DNA from: a virus
IMG/VR virus record: IMGVR_UViG_3300031673_000012
Coordinates: 1 to 64,000 of that record
DNA length: 64,000 bases
Direction: 5' to 3' (one strand)
In this document: piece by piece, positions 14,027-23,537 of the stretch
How the letters are laid out: the number at the start of each line of letters is the position of its first letter
Position numbering within the stretch: position 1 is the stretch's first letter
Program-made: the position numbers and the translations under genes
The notes under the pieces: model-generated
Seen by the model: the letters and a program-made list of their open reading frames with translations, nothing else
Databases searched by the model: none
What the model was told of the DNA's origin: nothing

Positions 14027-15847
14027 TTAGGCCAAACTAGTTATTCCATCTAAATAATCTATTAGGATAATGTTTGCATTAGTAGGATTAAATTCAGCTC
14101 TATGTGTTACTAGATATAAACATTTAGATTGGGCTTTATCCTGAATTAAATCAGTTATTATTTCAATATTATCCTTATCAAGAGATTCAAATATCTCATC
14201 CATAACTAATAAAGAACATTCCTTTGTATCTGAAACGACATCATGAATAGCAAAAGCAGAAACAATATCTACCGTTTGTTGTTGACCCCCAGACAGATCA
14301 TCATAGGGAACTGGCTCCTTATTTTTAAACACATAAGTTTCCAAATCTTTATTAGCTGATTTCATATCCATGAAGAAAAACACTTGAAAATCAATGAATT
14401 TGGTATAAAATTCCAATCGTTCATTTACATCATCAAGCATTCGATTAAAGATAAAAACTTTTAAACCAGCATTAGATAATGGATCGCGAATTAACCATTC
14501 ATAAGTTTTTACATCTCGTTGAATCCTTTTTAAATTAACTGCTTTAACTCTAAGCTGAATTTTTAAGTCCCTTAGCTCGACACTTAATTTTTCAATATTA
14601 TTTTCAAGCTTTCTTTCCTTGATTTCCTGTATTCTATTTTTATGTATTTCGACCTTATCATTAAGTTCTTCGATACTCTTTAAAATAACGTCTAGTTCTT
14701 TAATTGCACTTTTACAAGAAGTAATATTTTCTAGCAATTTATTTGCACTAGCAATATTCTTTTCTACCTCTTTTATTTGCCTCTTTAATGCACCAATAGT
14801 AGCAATTTTATTTTCATAGGTTTTTCTTAATTTTATCAAATCCAATTTAATTCTTGAAATTTGTTCTTCCTTTTCCTTACTACTATAAAAGCGCCCACAT
14901 TTATCACATTTTTCTGGTAAATATTTTAAATCTTCTTCAGAACTTTTTATATCTAATTTTATTTTATCTTTTTCTTCTCTATATCGATCAATTTCACTTT
15001 CCAATTTAGTTAAATTTTTTTCCAAAGCTAAGATTTCCTTATCTGATAAACAATCGTGTTCAAATATCTCCAATTCCAATTCAAATTCATGTTTTCTTAA
15101 ATCAGCTTCATCATTATTATCAAATATCTGCCTTAGCTCGATCCTCAAAGAAGTAATAATTTCCCTTTCTATTTTAATTTCCCTTTTCTTATTATTCTCA
15201 AAATTTTCAACCATTAATTTTTGAGACCCCAATTCTGATTCTTTACCCCTAACTTTTTCTTCAATTAAACTATAAGCGCCCCCAGTTTTTAATTCTTCTA
15301 TTCGAAATTCTTGAAGTTTTCCATCAGCAAGCTTTTTCGCTTTAGAAATATAAGCAATTTCGAAAGCTTCATCAAATATTTTCTTTTTATTAGGACCAGT
15401 TTCAGAGATAATTCTTTTAAGTTTTTGTCCAAATATAATACTGTTTTTAAATAAATCATAACTATATCCAATTATCTGTTCAATCCTCTTTTGTATATCC
15501 CTCTTATCCCCTTCTTCAGGATTTTCATTATCATTAATATAAAGTAATAAAGAATTTTTAAGCTTAGAAAAATTTTCATGCCTTATAATTTTAATTACAG
15601 TTGAATCCACATATATCATTTGCTTAACTCGAGTACCGCGATAGCTCGAAGGACGAATATGAGACCAAGGTTCTACTGATCCAGATAAAAGTTTTCCGTA
15701 TATACACCAAACCAAGGCATTGATAAATTTAGTTTTACCATAACCATTAGGAGCTTGGATTATATTCAATCCATGTAATCCCCAATCAAATTTCTCATTA
15801 GAAATAGAAGCAAACCCCTCTATTTCCATTGGCCCAAAATTAATCAT
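14027..15847 (-). CDS. SbcC/Rad50-like (T4 gp46-like) recombination ATPase
   Basis: 606 aa from the ATG at 15847; a TTG two codons upstream is less likely. Walker A APNGYGKT at about residues 32-39. A long coiled coil (about 195-450) is interrupted by a zinc-hook CDKC at 314-317. The C-terminal ABC signature LSGGQQQTVDIVSAFA is followed by Walker B LLVMDEIFESLD. This is the Rad50/SbcC/gp46 plan. With the phosphoesterase encoded immediately downstream (15856-16806 is upstream in transcription, 9 nt away), it would form the exonuclease complex that resects DNA ends for recombination-dependent replication. Confidence 0.93.
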   Translation of the reverse strand: MINFGPMEIEGFASISNEKFDWGLHGLNIIQAPNGYGKTKFINALVWCIYGKLLSGSVEPWSHIRPSSYRGTRVKQMIYVDSTVIKIIRHENFSKLKNSLLLYINDNENPEEGDKRDIQKRIEQIIGYSYDLFKNSIIFGQKLKRIISETGPNKKKIFDEAFEIAYISKAKKLADGKLQEFRIEELKTGGAYSLIEEKVRGKESELGSQKLMVENFENNKKREIKIEREIITSLRIELRQIFDNNDEADLRKHEFELELEIFEHDCLSDKEILALEKNLTKLESEIDRYREEKDKIKLDIKSSEEDLKYLPEKCDKCGRFYSSKEKEEQISRIKLDLIKLRKTYENKIATIGALKRQIKEVEKNIASANKLLENITSCKSAIKELDVILKSIEELNDKVEIHKNRIQEIKERKLENNIEKLSVELRDLKIQLRVKAVNLKRIQRDVKTYEWLIRDPLSNAGLKVFIFNRMLDDVNERLEFYTKFIDFQVFFFMDMKSANKDLETYVFKNKEPVPYDDLSGGQQQTVDIVSAFAIHDVVSDTKECSLLVMDEIFESLDKDNIEIITDLIQDKAQSKCLYLVTHRAEFNPTNANIILIDYLDGITSLA

Positions 15848-15855
15848 ATCCAATA

Positions 15856-16806
15856 TTATTCATCTGTTTTATTTAAAATATCTATTAAAGCACGTATTTT
15901 TCTTGAGCTTTTAATTCCCTTTTCTTCTGCATATCTTTTAGCCATTTCTGTTTTATCCATAGTAGATTTAAATTCAGCCTCTGAATGTTTTTTAATTTTT
16001 TTAGGTTTTGGAATTTCTATCCAAAAATCAAGAGTCCTTTCATGTTCTTCTCCTTCTTGATAAAACCTAAATTTAGGAGATTTATAAATTACTTGTTTTA
16101 CTGAAAAATCATCGTATATTTCTAAATATCCCATATCACATCCAGCATCTGATTTACGTTGTTGGTTAGGCGCCCCCACCATATAAACATTCTTTTCTAC
16201 TCGGGTAAACTTATGGACATGTCCTGCTAGAACTAAATTAAAGTCCTTAAATAGCGCGTTAAGTTGTCGTGGTAAATTTTGAGGTTCTGGAATATATCCG
16301 CTCGGATCAGGAGCCCCATAAAGTTCTGTGTGAAGAAGTAAAATTTTATTCCCACCAATTTTAGCAAACTCTTTTATTTTATCTACCAATCCTATATTTC
16401 TACGGATATATGGTATTCCTATAATACTATACCCATTAATTTCTAATACCTTATTATCAAGACATTCAAAAACTTCCGGAAAAGCATCACAAGCAGCTTG
16501 GAACAAAGAATATTTCCCATCAATTTCATGATTACCCGATATCCCATAAATTTTTACTCCATTAAATTCTCTAATAAACCCCCTCATGGTAGAATTAAAT
16601 AAACATAAAGTCTTAGTTGTAATGGATTTTGGGGTATGAAATAAATCTCCGGGAAAAAATATAGGAACCCTTAATGATTGGGCTCTTAAAAATAAATCAA
16701 ACATAAAATGAATCGTAATAAAGATACGCTCTTCATTTTCATTAAATTGTTTCCAATCATAAAAATGCCAATCTGCCGAAGCTAAACCTATAATTTTTTT
16801 ATCCAT
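15856..16806 (-). CDS. SbcD/Mre11-like (T4 gp47-like) nuclease
   Basis: 316 aa calcineurin-like phosphoesterase. Metal-binding motifs in order: ASADWHFYDW (D-x-H), FFPGDLFH (G-D), GISGNHEIDG (GNHE), LLHTELYG (H) and VLAGHVHKF (GHxH). All catalytic motifs are present. The C-terminal 90 residues are Lys-rich and probably bind the coiled-coil partner. The gene is directly followed by the SbcC-like gene, as in T4 gp47-gp46. It overlaps the kinase-like gene upstream by 19 nt. Confidence 0.93.
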   Translation of the reverse strand: MDKKIIGLASADWHFYDWKQFNENEERIFITIHFMFDLFLRAQSLRVPIFFPGDLFHTPKSITTKTLCLFNSTMRGFIREFNGVKIYGISGNHEIDGKYSLFQAACDAFPEVFECLDNKVLEINGYSIIGIPYIRRNIGLVDKIKEFAKIGGNKILLLHTELYGAPDPSGYIPEPQNLPRQLNALFKDFNLVLAGHVHKFTRVEKNVYMVGAPNQQRKSDAGCDMGYLEIYDDFSVKQVIYKSPKFRFYQEGEEHERTLDFWIEIPKPKKIKKHSEAEFKSTMDKTEMAKRYAEEKGIKSSRKIRALIDILNKTDE

Positions 16807-17366
16807 TTATCAACTTCTGTTATTCGAGATAAAAAATTCCATTGAGTTAATTCCAGAATAGGACAAATTCTAAAAACTATCATATCCTTAATTATCCAAT
16901 CTATTACTGCATCAGAATAAGCCTGATAAAAGGGGTTCATCATTCTTTTACCATCATCTTCAAGTTTTATGTCTCCATTCCATCTTATAAATATTAGACC
17001 ATTACATTTAACCATTCCAGTATTACAAGAAGTAATAAATTCCAGAGTTTCTGAATGATCCAAGCAATACCCCAGTTGCATCATAATATAAGCCATATTA
17101 TCAATTGGGCTTCTATCTGTAATATAAGATTCCCTATCCAATACCATAAGCCTTTGGTTAAGAATAGCTGCTTGATACATTACTCCTACCATCTTATCCT
17201 TTACTGATTTTTCATGAGCTTCTTGATGATTTTTAAATCCAAATCTAGGCCAGATTGCTTTAGCTGAACTAGTAACAAATGGTAAATCATATTGTTCTGA
17301 AATATGAGAAGCTAAAGTAGTTTTACCCACGCCGCTAGCTCCAGTTATCATTATTCTTTTATGCAT
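16788..17366 (-). CDS. P-loop NTPase, nucleotide/nucleoside kinase-like
   Basis: 192 aa. It starts directly with a Walker A, ITGASGVGKTTLASHI (residues 7-22), and carries a DRSPIDNMAY segment near residue 105 resembling the DR(S/T)..D motif of AAA_28/NadR-type and deoxynucleoside kinases. A lid-like basic segment DDGKRMMNP follows. It probably phosphorylates a nucleotide or nucleoside in the phage nucleotide pool; the substrate cannot be read from the sequence. It sits between the 5'-3' exonuclease and the gp47-like gene with overlaps on both sides. Confidence 0.65.
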   Translation of the reverse strand: MHKRIMITGASGVGKTTLASHISEQYDLPFVTSSAKAIWPRFGFKNHQEAHEKSVKDKMVGVMYQAAILNQRLMVLDRESYITDRSPIDNMAYIMMQLGYCLDHSETLEFITSCNTGMVKCNGLIFIRWNGDIKLEDDGKRMMNPFYQAYSDAVIDWIIKDMIVFRICPILELTQWNFLSRITEVDKWIKKL

Positions 17367-18270
17367 GTTTTAAATTTTTAAAGGTTTTTATAAATTGGGG
17401 TTTTAGAAATGAATTAATTTCATAGGTACTACATATTTTTTTTAATTTATCTTCATCAAATTTCTCAACAGGATTAATCCAAGGAATCTTTTCTCCCATT
17501 AAAAATTTTCTGTAAAAAAATTTTAAATCTATTAATTGTTTATTTAATTTCCAAATTCCCTTAAGTTTTTCTTTATCTATTTTCCCAAACTTATCTCCAG
17601 ACTTAAGAAAATTTTTAACACTACCATATTTATTTAATAAATCTAAAGCCCTTTTTGGACCTATTCCTGGGTACCCACTTATCTTATCTGATTTATCCCC
17701 AGTGATAGCCAGATAATCTACTGTTTGTTCAACAGTATACCCCACCAATTTAGGTAAAGTAGTATACCCAATCTCTTTTCCCTTTCCGGTATTATAGATT
17801 GTAATTTCCCCATGCAAACCCGGTTCAGGATATGATATAAGTTGGTTAAAATCTTTGTCACCCGAAACTATTATTACATCCCATTCCTTTTGAGAATATC
17901 TACGGGTTATCATAGCTATAAGATCATCGGCTTCCATATTTTTTTGATAAGCGATTAATAATCCCAGAGCCATAAAAATTTCTCTACCCATATCTTTTTG
18001 TCTAAAAAAGTCTTCCACATCAAATCCAAGTTTCTTATCCCTTTCTTTATAAGAAGGCAAAAGCCCTATTCTAAAAAGGCTTCTACCACCGTCAAAAACT
18101 ACGACAACTTTATCTGGACTTAATCGTCTAATCAAACTTTCTGTTATATAAGGCATACCATAAATTACCCCAGTCTTAGCTCCATCCAATGTTTGTAAAT
18201 TCATAAATTTATAATAAGCTCGATACGCTAAATGATTACCATCGAATATGACTAACCTATTATTCATCAT
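17359..18270 (-). CDS. 5'-3' exonuclease / flap nuclease (T4 RNase H-like)
   Basis: 303 aa. FDGNHLAYRAYY (N-terminal Asp), VVVFDGGRSLFR, MEADDLIAMI, VSGDKDFNQL and LAITGDKSDKISGYPGIGPK (helix-hairpin-helix) are the conserved acid and H3TH motifs of the PolA-type 5' nuclease/FEN family. A stand-alone version fits a phage whose polymerase has only the 3'-5' proofreading domain. Its role is removing RNA primers and flaps during lagging-strand synthesis. It overlaps the RecA-like gene by 4 nt. Confidence 0.92.
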   Translation of the reverse strand: MMNNRLVIFDGNHLAYRAYYKFMNLQTLDGAKTGVIYGMPYITESLIRRLSPDKVVVVFDGGRSLFRIGLLPSYKERDKKLGFDVEDFFRQKDMGREIFMALGLLIAYQKNMEADDLIAMITRRYSQKEWDVIIVSGDKDFNQLISYPEPGLHGEITIYNTGKGKEIGYTTLPKLVGYTVEQTVDYLAITGDKSDKISGYPGIGPKRALDLLNKYGSVKNFLKSGDKFGKIDKEKLKGIWKLNKQLIDLKFFYRKFLMGEKIPWINPVEKFDEDKLKKICSTYEINSFLKPQFIKTFKNLKHA

Positions 18271-19421
18271 TTTTCCATGTTATCTTTCTCTGTCCTTTTT
18301 GAATTTTTTCTTACTGATTTTTTAATAAGAACTGGATAACGATTTATTCCCATTGAATTAAGTTTTTCTATTTTCCTTTGAGTTTGAGATAATGTGTTCA
18401 CCTTAGCTCGACGAATAAATTTAGACCTTAACTCCTTATCTGATTCAAGTAATTCTTGAAAGTTTTCTTTTCCATTAGCAATATTTTCTCCCCGGTATTT
18501 ATATATACTTGATCCACTAGTTCTTTCCACAACCCCCGTGTTTTCCATTAACTCTACCAAATTCCCATATCTATCAAAACCCACCCTACCATATTCAGCA
18601 TTAAAATATATCTCAGTAGTAAAAGTAGGTCTCGGAGGAGCAACTTTATTTTTCTTCATCCTAACAGATACCTCATTACCCAACCATATCCTATTCTCCC
18701 TTTCCCCTTGTGTTATTTGTTTTTTCCTAAAAAAAGCCAATCTTTGATGAGCAAAAAATTTCATTGCCTCTCCACCAGGAGTAGTATCTGGATCCTCATA
18801 ACTAGTAACCCCTATTCTTTTTCTAAGCTGGTTAATAAAAATAACTATTATACCTAAATCAGCAAATAATTGGTTACGAGTCCTGATATATCTATAGAAT
18901 GCTTTAGCTCGATTCCCCATTTCAGCTTTAGCATCTGACTGTACAGAATTAATATTATCATTACAATCCAGAGCAGCTATGGAATCTGTTACTATTACTA
19001 TAGGCTCATTATTTTTTAATCTCGATCTCCAAGTTACTGCCATATCAGCAGACCAATCTGATATTAATTCAATAGATGTTTCATTATAAACTATTATTTT
19101 TTCTAAATCTAGCCCATTTTTTATAGCCCATCCAGGATCAAATGCTTGTTCTGCATCATTCCATAAAAGTATACCACCCAAATACTGAGCAGAATATCCA
19201 AAATCCATAGCCACTAAAGATTTACCAGAACTCTCTCCTCCAAATATCTCACAAATTTTCCCATAAGGTATTCCCCCACCCATAGTATAATTTAAATATA
19301 AATGACGTGAGGGTAACCAGAGAGCATCTTCTGGCATTACAGAAATCTTACTCGCTAATCCAGAACCCCTATATTTTTTTTCCAGTTCTGAATCAGAATA
19401 TACTTTCTTAGTATTACTCAT
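18267..19421 (-). CDS. RecA/UvsX-like recombinase
   Basis: 384 aa. MGGGIPYGKICEIFG precedes Walker A GGESSGKS (61-68); ILLWNDAEQAFDP fits the RecA DAE motif; PIVIVTDSIAAL is Walker B; LFADLGIIVIFINQLRKRI is the L2-adjacent segment. The C-terminus is basic. It forms filaments on ssDNA for strand exchange in recombination-dependent replication. It is placed directly beside the SSB gene (8-nt overlap). The length is typical of UvsX/RecA. Confidence 0.93.
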   Translation of the reverse strand: MSNTKKVYSDSELEKKYRGSGLASKISVMPEDALWLPSRHLYLNYTMGGGIPYGKICEIFGGESSGKSLVAMDFGYSAQYLGGILLWNDAEQAFDPGWAIKNGLDLEKIIVYNETSIELISDWSADMAVTWRSRLKNNEPIVIVTDSIAALDCNDNINSVQSDAKAEMGNRAKAFYRYIRTRNQLFADLGIIVIFINQLRKRIGVTSYEDPDTTPGGEAMKFFAHQRLAFFRKKQITQGERENRIWLGNEVSVRMKKNKVAPPRPTFTTEIYFNAEYGRVGFDRYGNLVELMENTGVVERTSGSSIYKYRGENIANGKENFQELLESDKELRSKFIRRAKVNTLSQTQRKIEKLNSMGINRYPVLIKKSVRKNSKRTEKDNMEK

Positions 19422-20166
19422 CGAGATCGCTAGTTTTCTTTTTAATTATCTTTTTAATTCCCTTTTTTACCCTTTTCTTTCTCTTTCCCCCATTCCCTTC
19501 ATCCTCTGGGTCTAACCCTAAGAATTGTTCAATCATTTCTTTTGTTTTCTCATAGGTAGGCAAGATTTTTTTGATCTCTTCATCCAAATTATATGGGCCA
19601 CTAAATGCTTTTGATACAGGAGTATTTTTACAGGACATAACTGTATATTCTGTATCCATTTTTCCAGAACCAATCCTTTTAATTTTTATATCATACCCAT
19701 TTACTGGATCAGTCATATCTCCCCAATCTGATTCATCAAGATAAAGATCAAGAATTTCTTGATATACTCCACCAGTAACTAATAAAAATTTCGGAGATAA
19801 TTGCTCATCAATTTCTTTCCCCCTCTCATCCTTATAAAATAAACAAAATGCGAGATACCTATTACGTGGAAAAAACTTACCAGCAAGTTCCTTGTCATCA
19901 TCATTTTCTGAATTTTTTAATTCATCATACGATTCCATAATACCACAAGGCATACCATAAGTTGCAGGAGATATTACTCCCTTTAAATCTGGACCAAGAT
20001 AAAATTGAATTACTTCTTTTACAAATTCCTCTTCTTCTCCCATATTTAAAATCCTTACCCGAATTGTAGTATCAGGTTTTTGAAAAAAGATAGCTCCCTG
20101 TTGGCTTTTGGCCTTTAGTTCTAGTTTCTTTTTTCTTAATCTCTCTTTTAAATTTTCTTTTACCAT
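19414..20166 (-). CDS. gp32-like single-stranded DNA-binding protein
   Basis: 250 aa. The basic N-terminus (LKERLRKKKLELKAKSQQG) is followed by an OB-like core, then a Lys/Arg-rich segment (GGKRKKRVKKGIKKIIKKK) and a short acidic tail (SDLDE). This N-basic, core, C-acidic plan and the position between RecA-like and polymerase genes fit a T4 gp32-type SSB. The core contains GMPCGIMESYDELK and FPRNRYLAFCLFY segments as in phage SSBs. A zinc site is not obvious. Confidence 0.75.
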   Translation of the reverse strand: MVKENLKERLRKKKLELKAKSQQGAIFFQKPDTTIRVRILNMGEEEEFVKEVIQFYLGPDLKGVISPATYGMPCGIMESYDELKNSENDDDKELAGKFFPRNRYLAFCLFYKDERGKEIDEQLSPKFLLVTGGVYQEILDLYLDESDWGDMTDPVNGYDIKIKRIGSGKMDTEYTVMSCKNTPVSKAFSGPYNLDEEIKKILPTYEKTKEMIEQFLGLDPEDEGNGGKRKKRVKKGIKKIIKKKTSDLDE

Positions 20167-20168
20167 AG

Positions 20169-20642
20169 TTAATTATTTTTACGTATATTAGCCGAAAGTG
20201 TTTGTATTAATGAAGACCTTTGTTCAAATGATTTAACACATACTTCTAAAATCTCAGACTCATGTTGAGCTTCTATATATTCTATAACAGCCTTCTGATA
20301 TCTTGAAGATACGATTGCTTGTTCTTTAGCTAAATCATTAGCAGTAGGACGATTTGTTTGAAGATCAGTTTGACTTTTAAATTTAATAAACATAATCCCA
20401 TAAGTTTTTTCCATCTCCCTTTTCTTATCCTGTGCTTTTCTGACTAACTTTTTATACAGCATACCCAAAAAAGCATAAGCTGAAGGCTGGTCCTGTATCT
20501 CTTGATTTATCTTATTTTCATTAACAACTACCTCTGAATTTAAATTAAATTTAAAAGTTTCATCACCGAAAAAAATCGATATATTCATCAAGTTCGATAA
20601 TCTAGCATATTTAATTATTTCACCCTTATTCATGATATCCAT
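20169..20642 (-). CDS. Hypothetical helical protein in the recombination cluster (UvsY-like candidate)
   Basis: 157 aa, helical. The C-terminal part (RYQKAVIEYIEAQHESEILE, then CVKSFEQRSSLIQTLSANIR) resembles small phage proteins next to SSB genes that end in AFxxRxxMLxxLGAxxR. By position between SSB and polymerase, and by size (T4 UvsY is 137 aa), it could be the recombination mediator that loads the RecA-like protein. That is inference; there is no diagnostic motif. Confidence 0.5.
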   Translation of the reverse strand: MDIMNKGEIIKYARLSNLMNISIFFGDETFKFNLNSEVVVNENKINQEIQDQPSAYAFLGMLYKKLVRKAQDKKREMEKTYGIMFIKFKSQTDLQTNRPTANDLAKEQAIVSSRYQKAVIEYIEAQHESEILEVCVKSFEQRSSLIQTLSANIRKNN

Positions 20643-20659
20643 TTTATATTAATAGTACA

Positions 20660-22840
20660 TTAAGTAACCCATGTCAAGTAATTTTCTTGTGGATCATACT
20701 TAAATAATTCCCCCCAATTTTTCCCAATTTCAAAATCTACCTTCATTTCTATTCCCTTAACTTCAAAATTAAACCATGTTTTAGTTTCAGGATTACGACA
20801 TATACTATATAATTTAGGAACAGCTTCATGAATATCTATAGGATCAATATAAAATTTTAAAGAATCATGAACTGTCCCTACTTGTTCAAGCGATAATGGT
20901 AACGACTGTCTAATAATATGTTCTCTTATAAGTATTGAACTAAATAAAGCAAAATCCGAAGCCGTTCCTTGGATTGGAGCATTAACTGCTTGTCGTAAAG
21001 CTTCTGATTTTTGTCCCCAATTACTTGAACTAACATTAAGGAGTCTTCGTTTTCTTCCAAATAAACTATAAACATAACCATGTTCTTCAGCAAATTTATG
21101 CTGAACTTTAATATATCTTTTTACTCTTGGGAAATCAGCAAACCATTCTTTTAAAAATTCTTCAGCTTCATATAAAGAAGTTGGGATACCTTCATCAGAA
21201 AGAGTTTGCGCAAGTTTTCTAGCACTTTGCTCATAGACTATACCAAAATTAGTAGTCTTAGCTTTCTTTCTTCTTTTTTTCCATTTAATAAACTCTTTAT
21301 GATTTTCATCAGCCAAAATTTCTTTAACCTCATCATAATCCCCCCCAAATTTTTTACAAGCTACTGCTAAATGTATATCTTTACCTTCAGAAAACCATTC
21401 AATCATTGTATTCTCTTTTGCTTGATAAGCAAGAACTCTAAGTTCAGCCTGAGAATAATCTAGTTGTAATATAAGTTTTCCTTTAGGGGCTACAAACATA
21501 CGTTTAATATCACTAGAAGTAGTATCACGTGGGATATTTTGCAGATTAGGATTACGACTACTAAGTCTACCAGTAACTGTACCATGCAATAAAAAACTTG
21601 CATGTACCCTATTATCAGAAGTTAATCTTTCCCACATACCTACAATATAGGTAGAATTTAATTTCGTTAAACCCCTTAGCTCGAGAAGATCATTAATAAA
21701 ACCAGAGTCATCTAATTCCTTTAATTCAATCAACACTGCTTCATCCGTAGATGCAGTTTCAGTTTTCTTTCTAGTCTCTTTATTTTCAGTAAATTTTACT
21801 ACATCAAATTTAAACCCATCCGGACTATCAAATAATAAATCTATCATTTGTTTAGGACTACCAAAATTTGTAGGAGCTACCATTTTTTGCTCTTTTTTAT
21901 TAATGTAATCCCCAGCTATATATCGCGAAATTTTTTCCTCTCTTCTTTTTATAACCCTCTCATCATCATAACCTTGATTCCTAATAGTCCTGATTTCTTT
22001 TTTTAAATCAGAAATCATTTTTCTTTTAACAGATTCCATTCTGGATTTTTCATATTGAATTATAATAGGATTATTTCTTAATCTTTTTTCGCAATCAATA
22101 ATTTTAATTTCATATATTTTTATTAATTCCCTTAAATAATCCCTATCAATATTATTCCCCCGCCATTCCACTTCAGCAAGAACTCTAGAAGCCATCATCA
22201 TCATATTCCTAAACAAAGTATAAAAACCACTATCTATTAAACGCCTTTCAAAAAAAATCCATAATCTTAAACAAAGATCAGCATCAAAAGCACAGTATAA
22301 AGATAAATCCTTGAGAGGAACATTAGACCAAAATTCTATTAATTTATCAATCCCAGCTTTAGCTGAAGGTTGTCCTGGTAAATCATAACCCGAAAATTTT
22401 GGAATAAAACGAGTTACCATTTCTTTCAAACCATGAGGACGTTCCTCATCTAATAAATATTTAGCAAGCATAGTATCAAATATTCTTCCAACCATAATTA
22501 TACCATACTTATACCACCAATTTATTTCAAATTTAATATTTTGACCAACTTTTATTATATCTGGGTTCTCAATAACTTCACGGCCAAAATATCTTAACAC
22601 CAATTTCCATTTTTCATTTTTTAAAAAAGGGGATTCCTTATGAGCTAAAGGTATTATCCAAGCACTACCTGGTTGAAATGATACACCTAATATAGTAGGT
22701 TTACTACCCGGATACATAGCACTAGTTCCAGTAGATTCATAATCAGTAGAAGCATACTTTGTTTGTTTACAGTATACCACTAACTGTTTAAGTTCCTCCC
22801 AGTTCGTAACGAGTTTATATTTATAATTTAATGTCTTCAA
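20660..22840 (-). CDS. Family A DNA polymerase with 3'-5' exonuclease domain
   Basis: 726 aa. Proofreading domain: D33 and E35 in STDYESTG, VGQNIKFEINWW, and YCAFDADLCLRLW. Polymerase domain: motif A LQLDYSQAELRVLAYQ near 460, motif B KKAKTTNFGIVYEQSARKLA near 530, motif C VGTVHDSLKFYI near 660. There is no 5' nuclease domain; that is encoded separately at 17359-18270. The only usable initiator is TTG at 22840, because an in-frame TGA lies three codons upstream; it is preceded by AAAAGG. It overlaps the end of the hydroxymethylase-like gene by 20 nt. Confidence 0.95.
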   Translation of the reverse strand: MKTLNYKYKLVTNWEELKQLVVYCKQTKYASTDYESTGTSAMYPGSKPTILGVSFQPGSAWIIPLAHKESPFLKNEKWKLVLRYFGREVIENPDIIKVGQNIKFEINWWYKYGIIMVGRIFDTMLAKYLLDEERPHGLKEMVTRFIPKFSGYDLPGQPSAKAGIDKLIEFWSNVPLKDLSLYCAFDADLCLRLWIFFERRLIDSGFYTLFRNMMMMASRVLAEVEWRGNNIDRDYLRELIKIYEIKIIDCEKRLRNNPIIIQYEKSRMESVKRKMISDLKKEIRTIRNQGYDDERVIKRREEKISRYIAGDYINKKEQKMVAPTNFGSPKQMIDLLFDSPDGFKFDVVKFTENKETRKKTETASTDEAVLIELKELDDSGFINDLLELRGLTKLNSTYIVGMWERLTSDNRVHASFLLHGTVTGRLSSRNPNLQNIPRDTTSSDIKRMFVAPKGKLILQLDYSQAELRVLAYQAKENTMIEWFSEGKDIHLAVACKKFGGDYDEVKEILADENHKEFIKWKKRRKKAKTTNFGIVYEQSARKLAQTLSDEGIPTSLYEAEEFLKEWFADFPRVKRYIKVQHKFAEEHGYVYSLFGRKRRLLNVSSSNWGQKSEALRQAVNAPIQGTASDFALFSSILIREHIIRQSLPLSLEQVGTVHDSLKFYIDPIDIHEAVPKLYSICRNPETKTWFNFEVKGIEMKVDFEIGKNWGELFKYDPQENYLTWVT

Positions 22841-23537
22841 TACACCTTTTCAATGTTGGCCAATCTTTTTTATAAGCATGAAGAGAACCTATATTGTGGA
22901 ATAAATAACCGGGTCTCATTTCTATTTCAGCTGCTATATATAACATTAATCTCCAAGCTAAATAAACATCATTACCGAAATGGGTTACCACATCTGCGCT
23001 ACGTTGATTATATATAAGGTTAACTTTATTATCTCTAATAAGTACCTGATAATACATAGAACATGGGATTCTTTTTTTACCCCCCAAATTAAGGGAGTCT
23101 ATTTGAGCATTCCATATTGAGATAATAGCCTGTCTAGAATCAGGATTACATCGTAATTCTTTTACAACAGCATTTATTGAGAACCGCATTCTATTATTAT
23201 AGGAATAATCAAATCTACCTTCTTCATTAAGAAATTCTTTCCAAATATATTCTCTTAATTTCCAAGCTAAACCAGGATTTATATAATTAGGATCAATCCT
23301 ATCAGCAAATTCTGCATCTGCCCATGTTCTAGCTTTTGGATCAGCAAAAAATAAATAATCAACCTTATAAAGATTGGTTAAAGAATAAGAATAATTAGTT
23401 ATTTCCCTTGTAGAATAGTTATCATCATCCTTTACTATCTTATTTTGCATAGAATAAGGATGTACAATATGCCCCATCTCCCATACCTCACGAAAGATTT
23501 CTGACATAAGTTCATAACAATTAGAATAAATTCTCAT
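22821..23537 (-). CDS. Thymidylate-synthase family, dCMP hydroxymethylase-like (T4 gp42-like)
   Basis: 238 aa. The catalytic Cys is C159 in KRIPCSMYYQVLIRD. The nucleotide-binding segment is QRSADVVTHFGND (178-190). Aligned with thymidylate synthase QRSxDV...FN, the position that is Asn in dUMP-using enzymes (N177 in E. coli) is Asp190 here, the hallmark of dCMP hydroxymethylases. From memory, T4 gp42 reads RSNDVVFGFRND and GSLHVYSRH; this protein has RSADVVTHFGND and GSLHAYKKD. It probably makes 5-hydroxymethyl-dCMP. It lies next to a GroES-like gene and near a dUTPase/dCTPase-like gene. Confidence 0.75.
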   Translation of the reverse strand: MRIYSNCYELMSEIFREVWEMGHIVHPYSMQNKIVKDDDNYSTREITNYSYSLTNLYKVDYLFFADPKARTWADAEFADRIDPNYINPGLAWKLREYIWKEFLNEEGRFDYSYNNRMRFSINAVVKELRCNPDSRQAIISIWNAQIDSLNLGGKKRIPCSMYYQVLIRDNKVNLIYNQRSADVVTHFGNDVYLAWRLMLYIAAEIEMRPGYLFHNIGSLHAYKKDWPTLKRCIEDIKL

